DNA from: Albibeggiatoa sp964388965 | GTDB lineage: Bacteria; Pseudomonadota; Gammaproteobacteria; Beggiatoales; Beggiatoaceae | Assembly (NCBI GenBank): GCA_964388965.1 | Contig: CAYMCP010000011.1 | Span: 1 to 52,090 of the forward strand | Reading direction: 5' to 3' | Length of the DNA stretch: 52,090 nucleotides | Part shown: piece after piece, positions 24,756-32,693 of the stretch | Layout: every line of letters begins with the position of its first letter | Numbering within the stretch: the first letter of the stretch is position 1 | Notes under the pieces: generated by a model | What the model was told of the DNA's origin: nothing | Database searches by the model: none | The model's input: the letters and a program-made list of their open reading frames with translations, nothing else | Program-made: the position numbers and the translations under genes

Positions 24756-25042
24756 AGTACACTCAATGGTATGCTCATTTTAAAGCTATATCGTTGTTAA
24801 TTTTAGCAAAAATAAATTATATTGATAGAAATTTTCTTATAATCTATCGAAATAGAAATTATTTTTAGGTATTTAAGTTAGAGAATATTTGTCGATTATT
24901 TTGTATTGTAGAAATAGATTTTTTCAGATATTCTAAACGACGCTTCGACACTATTACAGTGTTTTTTTCTAAAAAGCTTATTTTAGTATGAATGCGCTTT
25001 TTTAATTTTAATAAATTCCTTCTGTAAAAAGGAGATAATTTT

Positions 25043-25414
25043 ATGAAATCAATTACATTTATTTTATTGGGTAGTTTGGTGACAGCACCCGTTTTAGCTT
25101 CCGAAGAACAAGTTGTTGCAAACACGATTTCAACATTGACGGTGGCTGCTCCACAGATTGAAGAAGTTGTGACAGTCCGTGTGCCAGAAGGTGAAGTAGA
25201 AATCTTTTGGAGTGAGCAAGATTGGGCTGATCTGAACTCGGCTGAACAAGCTTTATGGGGTGTGTTAGGGTGGACGGAAGCCAGTTGGATGGAAGAAGAA
25301 CCCGCACCCGCCTCTGAAACTAAAAAGTGGGCGGAATTGACAGAGGAAGAGTTGATTGCAGCTCAAAAATTGGGTTACACGCAAGACTCTTGGGATGCAA
25401 CTTTAGTCGAATAG
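25043..25414 (+). CDS. Small exported protein with two Trp-bounded repeats
   Basis: Protein of 123 residues; AAGGAGAT upstream of the ATG and a clear Sec signal peptide cleaved near Ala19 (VLASEE). The mature part is acidic and contains two copies of a roughly 25-residue unit with the pattern W-x-x-L-x-x-x-E-x-x-x-x-x-x-L-G-[WY]-T-x-x-x-W: WADLNSAEQALWGVLGWTEASW and WAELTEEELIAAQKLGYTQDSW (each written here in part of the pattern). Such short W...LG..W units occur in exported proteins of other bacteria and in some algae, but I know no assigned function. It stands alone between intergenic stretches of about 290 and 250 bases. Confidence 0.75.
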   Translation: MKSITFILLGSLVTAPVLASEEQVVANTISTLTVAAPQIEEVVTVRVPEGEVEIFWSEQDWADLNSAEQALWGVLGWTEASWMEEEPAPASETKKWAELTEEELIAAQKLGYTQDSWDATLVE

Positions 25415-25436
25415 TCGTTTTATTTTAAAGTGACAT

Positions 25437-25500
25437 AGGACTAGCAATCTTTTATTTTAAAAGTGATTGATATTTAAAGTTTTATATGGCTGCTGGTCCT
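25437..25500. repeat. Imperfect inverted repeat
   Basis: AGGACTAGCA at 25437-25446 and TGCTGGTCCT at 25491-25500 pair at 9 of 10 positions around a 44-base AT-rich loop, just downstream of the small exported protein. The long loop makes a terminator unlikely; it may be a small palindromic repeat. Confidence 0.35.
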
Positions 25501-25667
25501 AATACACAGAATCAAAATATACAGAATCAAATTGACTATCTTTTGTATTTTCACTCGTTAATAACGGTTTTCATTAATCTTTCATTCAATTGACATCGCT
25601 TAGACACAAAGTTTTTTTAAGATGGCAGGTTTGAAATAAGCGCGTTTTGCGCACGGAGTAATGATTA

Positions 25668-27062
25668 ATGAAAAAAACTATTTTATTTTTAATACTCGGT
25701 TGTTTGTTGCCGAACAGCACCCTCGCAGAAAGTGTCGCTTCCTATGATCCTGCCTCTGGTGTGGTATCTATTCCCAAGCTAAAAGTCGTAGGTGATGATA
25801 CCGCACTTTCCTATCAAGTTGATATGCAGCAAGTCGAAGATAGCCTATTTACCGTGACTGAAATACATCCCAATCCAATAACAACGGTTATGAATGTACA
25901 AGTAGGTACACGTCCTTTTTTCCTGATCGAAAATATGGATGACGGCGCGCTAAAAACAAAATTACAAACTTGTCAGGAAACCGCTTTAACTAAAACTGAT
26001 TTTTCTATCGGACATCGGGGTGCTGCGATGCAATATCCTGAACACACTAGAGAATCTTATATTGCCGCTGCACGTATGGGAGCAGGTATTTTAGAATGCG
26101 ACGTAACTTTTACTAAAGACCGTGAATTAGTTTGCCGTCACTCTCAGTGCGATTTACATACGACAACTGACATTTTAACTCGTCCTGAATTAGCAGCGAA
26201 ATGTTCTACTCCTTTCGACGCTGCAAATCCAAGTGCAACCCAATGTTGTACTAGTGATATTACTCTAGCGGAATTTAAAACTTTGTGCGGTAAAATGGAT
26301 GCGTCAAATCCAAATGCAACTACTGTTGAGGAATTTATTAAAGGTACTGCAAATTGGCGTACAGATTTATACGCAAACTGTGGTACAGTTATGACACACA
26401 AGGAAAGCATCGAATTATTTAAACAGCTAGGCGTGAAAATGACACCAGAGTTGAAATCACCTAGCGTCACTATGCCGTATGAAGATGATTTTACACAAGA
26501 AATGTATGCTCAAAAAATGATTGATGAGTATAAAGCGGCAGATGTACCGGCAAGTGATGTATTTGCGCAATCATTTGATTATAATGATGTTTTATATTGG
26601 ATAAAAAATAATCCAGAATTTGGAGCACAAGCAGTATATTTGGACGGGCGTTACGGTGAAATGCCTGAAGATCAAAGACTATTTCCGAATTTTAATGTAA
26701 ATGACCCTACGACTTGGGAGCCGCGCGGTATGGGACAAATCGTAGCGGATGGTGTGAAATATGTTGCGCCACCAATGTGGGTATTAGTGACATTGGATGA
26801 GAATAAAAATATTGTTCCTTCTGAATACGCAAAAGAAGCCAAAAAAGTAGGATTGAATATGATTACTTGGACGTTAGAGCGTTCTGGACCGTTGAAAACA
26901 GGAGGTGGTTGGTATTATCAAACTGTTAGCGACGCGATTAATAATGATGGAGATATGTTAATTTTATTAGATATACTTGCACAGCAAGTTGGTATTCGAG
27001 GTATTTTTTCGGATTGGCCTGGCACCGTCACTTACTATGCTAATTGCATGAATTTAAAGTAA
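25668..27062 (+). CDS. Exported glycerophosphodiester phosphodiesterase family protein
   Basis: Protein of 464 residues with a signal peptide (MKKTILFLILGCLLPNSTLA). The GDPD catalytic region starts near residue 114: HRGAAMQYPEHTRES with the catalytic His and a metal-binding Glu-His, then ECDVTFTKDRELVCRHSQCD (E-x-D and second His). MTPELKSP later supplies another metal-ligand Glu. About 110 residues before this domain are not recognisable. Several cysteines (CSTPF, CCTSD, CGKM, CGTVM) suggest disulfides, fitting periplasmic or surface location. It would hydrolyse glycerophosphodiesters or related substrates; the exact substrate is open. Confidence 0.85.
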   Translation: MKKTILFLILGCLLPNSTLAESVASYDPASGVVSIPKLKVVGDDTALSYQVDMQQVEDSLFTVTEIHPNPITTVMNVQVGTRPFFLIENMDDGALKTKLQTCQETALTKTDFSIGHRGAAMQYPEHTRESYIAAARMGAGILECDVTFTKDRELVCRHSQCDLHTTTDILTRPELAAKCSTPFDAANPSATQCCTSDITLAEFKTLCGKMDASNPNATTVEEFIKGTANWRTDLYANCGTVMTHKESIELFKQLGVKMTPELKSPSVTMPYEDDFTQEMYAQKMIDEYKAADVPASDVFAQSFDYNDVLYWIKNNPEFGAQAVYLDGRYGEMPEDQRLFPNFNVNDPTTWEPRGMGQIVADGVKYVAPPMWVLVTLDENKNIVPSEYAKEAKKVGLNMITWTLERSGPLKTGGGWYYQTVSDAINNDGDMLILLDILAQQVGIRGIFSDWPGTVTYYANCMNLK

Positions 27063-27189
27063 TCTAACTCTCGTACCAATACCTAGAAAACAAGTAAGAG
27101 GAAAAATAAGATTTAAAAGCTTTTTCGCTAGTTAGCACCGTTTTTCACAAGATTGCCAAATTCTAAAATACGACTGGCGCAACGTGGGT

Positions 27190-27195
27190 TATAAT
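27190..27195 (+). promoter_or_regulatory. Possible -10 box for the hemY-like gene
   Basis: TATAAT preceded by G-G-G-T in the 153-base space upstream of the HemY-like gene, about 33 bases before its ATG. No good -35 hexamer is visible at standard spacing. Confidence 0.3.
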
Positions 27196-27227
27196 ATTGG
27201 TTAAATCAGGTTGAGGTGCTTATCAAG

Positions 27228-27935
27228 ATGAAAGTCATTATTTTTTTATTACTTGTTCTAGGTGCAGGTTTTGGTTTTCCACTATTTTTTGAACAAGATA
27301 CAGGATTTGTAGTAATGAGTTGGCAAGCTTGGACGATTAAAATGAGTTTTGCCAGTTTTGTGATGTTAGCCGCTGCATGTTTTGCGGTTTTATTTATTTT
27401 ATTTAGAATGATGGGTTGGTTTTGGGATTTACCGCACCATTTGCGTGTTAAAAGTGCATTACGCAAACAAAATAAAGCGCATCAGGGTTTAGGTTTAGGT
27501 TGTTTAAATTTGCTACAACAACAGTGGGATAATGCGGAAAAAGATTTATTAAAATCACCGCAATTTAGTGTATTACCCGCACTGCATTTCATAGGCGCAT
27601 CATTTACCGCTTATCAAAAAGGTGAAATTGTGCAAGCGGCTGATTATATTGATAATGCTAAACTATTTTTGGATGGACACGAGGCAGAAATTGCACTATT
27701 TCAAGCGAAAATGTTACAGCAACAAGGACAATTAGTTTTAGCTGTTGAACACGCAAAGCAAGCATTACAATACTCCCCACATCATGCAACGTGCTTGTTA
27801 TTATTGAGTAGTTTGTATTTGCAATTGGCTGATTGGAAGGCGTTGCGCGAATTATTACCAACGCTGCGCACACAAAAATTACTGAAAACAGAGCAGTTAG
27901 AAAAACTGGAAAGCAGGGTAAACGCAAATATTTGA
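27228..27935 (+). CDS. HemY N-terminal domain protein, short form
   Basis: Protein of 235 residues from ATG at 27228 (an in-frame GTG at 27216 is possible). Two transmembrane helices (about 2-20 and 36-62) separated by the characteristic DTGFVVMSWQAWTIKMS, the HemY_N signature, followed by TPR-like helices. Gammaproteobacterial HemY is usually near 400 residues and follows hemX/hemD; here the protein ends after the first helical repeats and no hem gene is next to it. Function of HemY-like proteins is not established; a scaffold role near haem synthesis has been suggested for the family. Confidence 0.75.
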   Translation: MKVIIFLLLVLGAGFGFPLFFEQDTGFVVMSWQAWTIKMSFASFVMLAAACFAVLFILFRMMGWFWDLPHHLRVKSALRKQNKAHQGLGLGCLNLLQQQWDNAEKDLLKSPQFSVLPALHFIGASFTAYQKGEIVQAADYIDNAKLFLDGHEAEIALFQAKMLQQQGQLVLAVEHAKQALQYSPHHATCLLLLSSLYLQLADWKALRELLPTLRTQKLLKTEQLEKLESRVNANI

Positions 27936-27962
27936 GAGGTTTATATTAGAGAGGAAATAAGA

Positions 27963-28074
27963 ACCTCAGAGGTTGAAGTGTAAATAAAGTGACGTTGCGA
28001 GTTGAAATAGGAGGCAACATTTGTCTTGCAAGGACTCTAAATTTACACCGTTTTTGTAGAATACCTCAGAGGTT
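27963..28074. repeat. MITE-like or palindrome-bounded element
   Basis: The 12-mer ACCTCAGAGGTT, itself nearly palindromic, occurs at 27963-27974 and 28063-28074. Just inside, GTGTAAAT (27978-27985) and ATTTACAC (28041-28048) are inverted repeats. The whole 112-base unit fills the space between two convergent genes (HemY-like and Bax-inhibitor-like). It could serve as a bidirectional terminator or be a small non-autonomous element. Confidence 0.55.
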
Positions 28075-28087
28075 CATTTTTACTATT

Positions 28088-28825
28088 TTAGTTCTCTTCG
28101 CCCATGAACGCGCCGAACAATTGTAATAAACTGATAAATAAGTTATAGATACTTACATATAAAGTAATCGTTGCCATAATGTAGTTATCTTCACGACCGT
28201 GTACGATTTCACTGGTTTGGTAAAGAATTAAACCGCACATTAGTAACACAAATATTGCTGACACGGCAAGTGATAAACCGGGCAGGTTAAATAACATAGC
28301 CGCAATACCCGCTAAAAACGCAACTAAAATACCCGCAAATAAGAATGCACCTAAAAAGTTAAAATCTTTACGAGTTGTCAACGCATAGCCGGATAAACCT
28401 AAAAAGATAGCAGCGGTACTACCAAATGCCATCATAACAATTTGACTACCATTGCTAAAGACGGTGAGGTACAGACTGATAATAGGTCCCAACGTCAAAC
28501 CCATAAACCCTGTTAGCGCGAAAATGGATACTAAACCCCAAACACTGTTACGCAGCGCATTAGTCAAGAATAACAAGCCAAAGTAACCAATAAGCGTCAA
28601 CCACCAAGGTAATGGCGGCATATTAATTGCCATCGCAACCCCCGCTGTAATTGCCGTAAATAGCAAAGTCAAAGACAGCAAAGTATAAGTATTGCGAATT
28701 AATTTATTGGTATCGCTAACGACAGGGGTTGCCGCCTCTTCATTCCAAAATGTAGGCTGTGCCCGAGCACCCTGATTGGCATTCATTTGTACATTTTGCT
28801 TATTCATTTGATCAAATAAACTCAT
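28088..28825 (-). CDS. Bax inhibitor-1/YccA family membrane protein
   Basis: Protein of 245 residues with a hydrophilic N-terminus of about 40 residues and seven hydrophobic helices, the layout of the BI-1/YccA family (E. coli YccA, YbhL). The characteristic GLTLGPIISLYL and a charged C-terminal helix region (HGREDNYIMATITLYVSIYNLF) are present. In E. coli YccA interacts with FtsH; other members behave as pH-sensitive Ca2+ leaks. RBS GGAGATG precedes the ATG at 28825. Role here is assigned only at family level. Confidence 0.88.
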   Translation of the reverse strand: MSLFDQMNKQNVQMNANQGARAQPTFWNEEAATPVVSDTNKLIRNTYTLLSLTLLFTAITAGVAMAINMPPLPWWLTLIGYFGLLFLTNALRNSVWGLVSIFALTGFMGLTLGPIISLYLTVFSNGSQIVMMAFGSTAAIFLGLSGYALTTRKDFNFLGAFLFAGILVAFLAGIAAMLFNLPGLSLAVSAIFVLLMCGLILYQTSEIVHGREDNYIMATITLYVSIYNLFISLLQLFGAFMGEEN

Positions 28826-29005
28826 GATACATCTCCGTAGTTAATGTTAAGTTTTAGAAAACTGATTGCAGATATTATAATTTTTTTAGAGCTTGACAAC
28901 AACATAGTGGCACAAATTGAAAATTACAAGTAGGTAACTTATTCGTTTTGTACAAAAAATATATAAATTTATGCAATTAATTAAAAACGTTGTTGCATCT
29001 ATGAT

Positions 29006-29022
29006 TTAGTGAGCATCACTAA
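29006..29022. repeat. Short perfect hairpin downstream of ppiB
   Basis: TTAGTGA-GCA-TCACTAA, a 7-base perfect stem with 3-base loop, about 50 bases past the end of the cyclophilin gene, with no U-run. Confidence 0.4.
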
Positions 29023-29073
29023 GCACGCTAGTTTTTTACACCACGCACTTAGTCAATGATTTTACACGAAATA

Positions 29074-29577
29074 CTACAATTCTTCCACAGATTCAATAAC
29101 AATCGTATCGACAGGTACATCTTGATGACCTGCACGGCTAGTCGTCGTAACCCCTTTGATTTTATCGACCACATCCATGCCTTCAATCACCTCACCAAAC
29201 ACACAATAACCCCAACCTTGAGGTGTTTGCGCTTTAAAATCTAAAAAGTCATTGTCATTAACGTTAATGAAAAATTGTGATGATGCGGAATGTGGATCAG
29301 GTGTACGCGCCATTGCAATAGAACCACGCTTATTTTTCAAACCGTTATCCGCTTCATTTTTGATTGATGGATTTGTCGGTTTATCCTGCATATCTGCCGT
29401 CAAACCACCACCTTGAATCATAAACCCGTTAATAACACGATGAAATATTGTACCAGTATAAAAATCACTTCTCGTATAATTCAAGAAATTTTCTACTGTA
29501 ATAGGTGCTTTATCTTGATCCAACTCTAAGGTAATCGCGCCCATTGTCGTATTCAAACGTACAGTTGCCATATTCAC
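29074..29577 (-). CDS. ppiB: Cytoplasmic cyclophilin-type peptidyl-prolyl isomerase
   Basis: Protein of about 165-167 residues (GTG at 29577 is 5 bases from GAGG; ATG at 29571 is an alternative with longer spacing). Cyclophilin signatures: GTIFHRVINGFMIQGGG, ASSQFFINVNDN with the active-site Gln-Phe-Phe, and GWGYCVFGEV. No signal peptide, so cytoplasmic PpiB type: catalyses cis-trans isomerisation of Xaa-Pro bonds in protein folding. It is 18 bases downstream of an exported paralogue of about half identical residues, so the pair probably arose by tandem duplication. Confidence 0.9.
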   Translation of the reverse strand: MNMATVRLNTTMGAITLELDQDKAPITVENFLNYTRSDFYTGTIFHRVINGFMIQGGGLTADMQDKPTNPSIKNEADNGLKNKRGSIAMARTPDPHSASSQFFINVNDNDFLDFKAQTPQGWGYCVFGEVIEGMDVVDKIKGVTTTSRAGHQDVPVDTIVIESVEEL

Positions 29578-29595
29578 ATTTTCCTCTAGTGGTTT

Positions 29596-30426
29596 CTAAT
29601 AAGTCATTGGTTCTGGTAAATCAGGTTTTGATGGTGCATCAGGTGCGGACATTGCTTCACCTTCTACAGTAAAATTGCTGTCAATGCCATCATCTACTGT
29701 CTCGTCCACCTCATCATTTGCTGCGTCTTCACCATTTGTTGCATCTTCATCATCTGTTGCGTCCCCTACCGGATCATAAGTTTCGTCAACTGTAGGCTCG
29801 TATGACTCAACAGGTGTGTCCAACGCTGGTTTTTCCCCGATTTCAACCTCACGCATCACACTATCAACCGTCACCGCTTCAATACTAATTGGTTTAAGTG
29901 GCACATTACGCCGAAAAGAGCCAGCCGCACCCGTTTCAACATCTTGAATAACATCAATAATTTCCATTCCTTCAACCACTTTCGCAAAAACTGTGTAGCC
30001 CCAACCATTTGTAGTTGGTGACTTATAGTCTAAAAAACCGTTGTCATTAACATTAATAAAAAATTGTGAAGTAGCTGAATTAGGGTCAGAACTGCGCGCC
30101 ATTGCGACTGTACCACGTAGATTTTTTACACCATTATTTGCTTCATTTTTGATAGGAGGATCAGTTGGCTTTTCCTCATAACCCGCTGTATATCCACCAC
30201 CCTGTACTACAAAATCTTTCACGACTCGATGGAAAATTGTACCTTCGTAAAAACCCGCATTGGCATAATTTAAAAAATTAGTGGTCGCAATAGGTGATTC
30301 GTTCGGCATCAGCTCTAAGACAATCTTACCCATTGTAGTTTGCAAAGTAACTCGTGGAATTTCTTGTTCTTTAGCATAAGCGGCTATTGCAAATAGTGCA
30401 AACAAGCAAGCAATAATGTATTTCAT
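29596..30426 (-). CDS. Exported cyclophilin-type peptidyl-prolyl isomerase with acidic tail
   Basis: Protein of 276 residues. Signal peptide MKYIIACLFALFAIAAYA, then a full cyclophilin domain (GTIFHRVVKDFVVQGGG, ATSQFFINVNDNGF, GWGYTVFAKV) to about residue 185. The remaining roughly 90 residues are strongly acidic (many Asp/Glu, runs such as DATDDEDATNGED) and of low complexity, ending in a Pro-rich segment. PpiA proteins normally lack this extension. Periplasmic folding catalyst; the tail could bind cations or basic partners, which is inference. Confidence 0.88.
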   Translation of the reverse strand: MKYIIACLFALFAIAAYAKEQEIPRVTLQTTMGKIVLELMPNESPIATTNFLNYANAGFYEGTIFHRVVKDFVVQGGGYTAGYEEKPTDPPIKNEANNGVKNLRGTVAMARSSDPNSATSQFFINVNDNGFLDYKSPTTNGWGYTVFAKVVEGMEIIDVIQDVETGAAGSFRRNVPLKPISIEAVTVDSVMREVEIGEKPALDTPVESYEPTVDETYDPVGDATDDEDATNGEDAANDEVDETVDDGIDSNFTVEGEAMSAPDAPSKPDLPEPMTY

Positions 30427-30486
30427 AGTGGTTTTACTCTCTGTCCATAAACCTGCGCAAGATTGTACTCGTTTTATAGGATTTCC

Positions 30487-32469
30487 TCAAAATTCCCAGC
30501 GAATTTGTCCGTAAATGCTGCGTTCAACTTCACCGTAGAGAGGGGTTATCGTGTTAAAATATTCATAGTATTGTTTATCAAATAGATTTTGTCCAACAAC
30601 AGACAGTTCTAATTTTTCGGTAACATTCCAAGCAAGTTTCATATCAAAAGTTGTGTAGGCATCAACATGTCTTGCTGCACTGTAGCCAGTTAATTTGCTG
30701 ACATGTCTTAACCAAGTTGTCAATTGAACATTATCTAATAATTGATTTGTCATGCGTAAAGAAAACTGGTGTTGAGGGTTAATATTCTCATAGTCTTCAA
30801 ATTCTTCTGCTCGCATTCCTGATTCGGAGTGCATAAGCATTTTTAGATAATGATAAGCAAAATGCAATTCAAAATCATGGCTCGGCGTATAATCTACAGA
30901 CAATTCTAAACCAAATGTCTCACCATACATACCATTTTGTAATTGACGATCCAAAAATACATAGCCCGTTTCTGAATCAGAGACAATTTTCTCATTATCT
31001 GTTAATAACTTATCATAATCGTTAAAAAATAAAGCAACATCCCAAGATAAATTTTTAAAAACTTGTTGACGCATACCCAATTCGTAAGCGATAACGCTCT
31101 CTGATTCAAATGCTTCATTACTCAAGAATTGATAAACAAAAGGCTTAGGATAAAATGGATTTTGAATTTTTGGGAGTGGAACGACGAAAGAAGAATCGTG
31201 CTCACGACGTGAAGGCGTTCTAACTGCGCGTGAAATGGCACTCCATAAGCTAAATTGCTCAGTAGGTGTCCATAAATAACGAATGTTTGGCTGAACTTCC
31301 CAGCCTGTGTAATCGTTATGCTCTACTTTAGTACCAATTGTGAGTGCATGTTTATCTGAAAATTTGATTTCATCTTGAATAAATGCACTAAATAAATTAT
31401 CAATACGCTTTGTAGGCAAAAATAAAAAAAAGTCAGCTACGGGAATTTCATTATACAACCAACGATAACCCACTCCCCACATTAATTCATGAATTTTATT
31501 TAAAGCGTGGCGGTGCTGAACGTCGAAGTCAAATACTTTATTGAATAGGTCAATAGAAGGCATTTTTCGCTGATATTCGTCATAATATACTTGTGTTGTT
31601 AGCACAGAGTTTTCCGCAAATTGATGTTCTAACGATGAAAGTAAATGAAATCCCTTTACGTGACTTTTACCAGACTGATTAGTGAACCAGTGCATATCTT
31701 GTTCTGCTGCTCGATAAGCATTAGTTTGCAACATCCATTGATTGGCTTTAGAAAAAGGTTGTCCATCTATTTTAAAACCTGCTCGCGTTGAATACCACTC
31801 ATCATCACCGGTTGAATTTGCATAACCGTCACGTTTTAATAACTTGCCGTAAACACGAAAATAAGTCTCTGTATCTTTATCTAACATGCCACCATAGCGT
31901 AAATTAGTAATATTTTTTTCTTCATCACCAGCAGCAACACTCACCAAACCGCCTTGTGTCTCTTTAGTATTTTTAGTGATAATATTGATTACACCATTTA
32001 CCGCATTCGCTCCCCACAGTGTCCCGCCAGGACCACGAATGACTTCAATTCTATCAATATCATCTAAAACCATATCCACACTATCCCACCAAACCCCAGA
32101 AAATTCTGGCGTATAAACACTACGACCATCAACCATTACTAACAATTTATTAGCAAAAAACCCATTAAAACCACGTGCAGAAATAGCCCAAGTATACGCA
32201 TTTGTTTTCGCAACTTGTAAGCCCGGCACCATGCGCAACGCATCTGCAACCGTTGTCACACCGGAGCGTCGAATATCTTTTGAAGTAACAACATAAACTG
32301 CGGCAGGCGCATTAGCTAGGGATTGCTCTTTTTTACCAACTATGGTTACAATTCTTACTTGTAACAGGTCTTCAATATTCAACTCTGAATAATCAATCTC
32401 ATCTGCTTGGGTGTTTAGAATAGTAAAAAAAACTAAGAATATGCTTGACTTTATTAGGTATCTGTTCAT
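30487..32469 (-). CDS. TonB-dependent outer-membrane receptor next to the NRPS genes
   Basis: Protein of 660 residues starting MNRYLIKSSIFLVFF; GGGGAGGAAA just upstream of 32469 decides this start over an in-frame ATG at 32541. Signal peptide, then plug domain (APAAVYVVTSKDIRRSG, ARGFNGFFANKLLVMVDGRS, IEVIRGPGGTLWGANAVNGV) and beta-barrel ending in IRWEF with terminal Phe. It is transcribed divergently from the NRPS genes with 224 bases between start codons, the arrangement seen when a receptor imports the product of the neighbouring pathway, such as a siderophore. No clear Fur box is visible in the space, so iron control is not shown. Confidence 0.9.
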   Translation of the reverse strand: MNRYLIKSSIFLVFFTILNTQADEIDYSELNIEDLLQVRIVTIVGKKEQSLANAPAAVYVVTSKDIRRSGVTTVADALRMVPGLQVAKTNAYTWAISARGFNGFFANKLLVMVDGRSVYTPEFSGVWWDSVDMVLDDIDRIEVIRGPGGTLWGANAVNGVINIITKNTKETQGGLVSVAAGDEEKNITNLRYGGMLDKDTETYFRVYGKLLKRDGYANSTGDDEWYSTRAGFKIDGQPFSKANQWMLQTNAYRAAEQDMHWFTNQSGKSHVKGFHLLSSLEHQFAENSVLTTQVYYDEYQRKMPSIDLFNKVFDFDVQHRHALNKIHELMWGVGYRWLYNEIPVADFFLFLPTKRIDNLFSAFIQDEIKFSDKHALTIGTKVEHNDYTGWEVQPNIRYLWTPTEQFSLWSAISRAVRTPSRREHDSSFVVPLPKIQNPFYPKPFVYQFLSNEAFESESVIAYELGMRQQVFKNLSWDVALFFNDYDKLLTDNEKIVSDSETGYVFLDRQLQNGMYGETFGLELSVDYTPSHDFELHFAYHYLKMLMHSESGMRAEEFEDYENINPQHQFSLRMTNQLLDNVQLTTWLRHVSKLTGYSAARHVDAYTTFDMKLAWNVTEKLELSVVGQNLFDKQYYEYFNTITPLYGEVERSIYGQIRWEF

Positions 32470-32693
32470 TAATTTCCTCCCCAAAATATAACGAAGTATG
32501 GTAATAATTGATATGTTTACGACCACCTTGTTGAATTTCAATGCTTATTTTGACCACAGTTACCTCGTTGAAGGTGTCATTCCAAGTACTGAAATAAAAT
32601 ATACGCATAAGTACAGTTAAAATAGTGAGTCATTATTTTAATCAGCAAGTATGCTCCGCTTCTTTGAATAAAACTTATAGCTTAAAAAAATTT

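Noticed and set aside
24865..25125. Minus-strand frame of 86 residues overlapping the small exported protein
   Set aside because: No ribosome-binding site or recognisable composition; it lies antisense to the signal peptide of the convincing gene at 25043.
32470..32693. Fur box between the TonB receptor and the NRPS genes
   Set aside because: AT-rich, but no sequence close to the 19-base Fur consensus is visible by eye on either strand.
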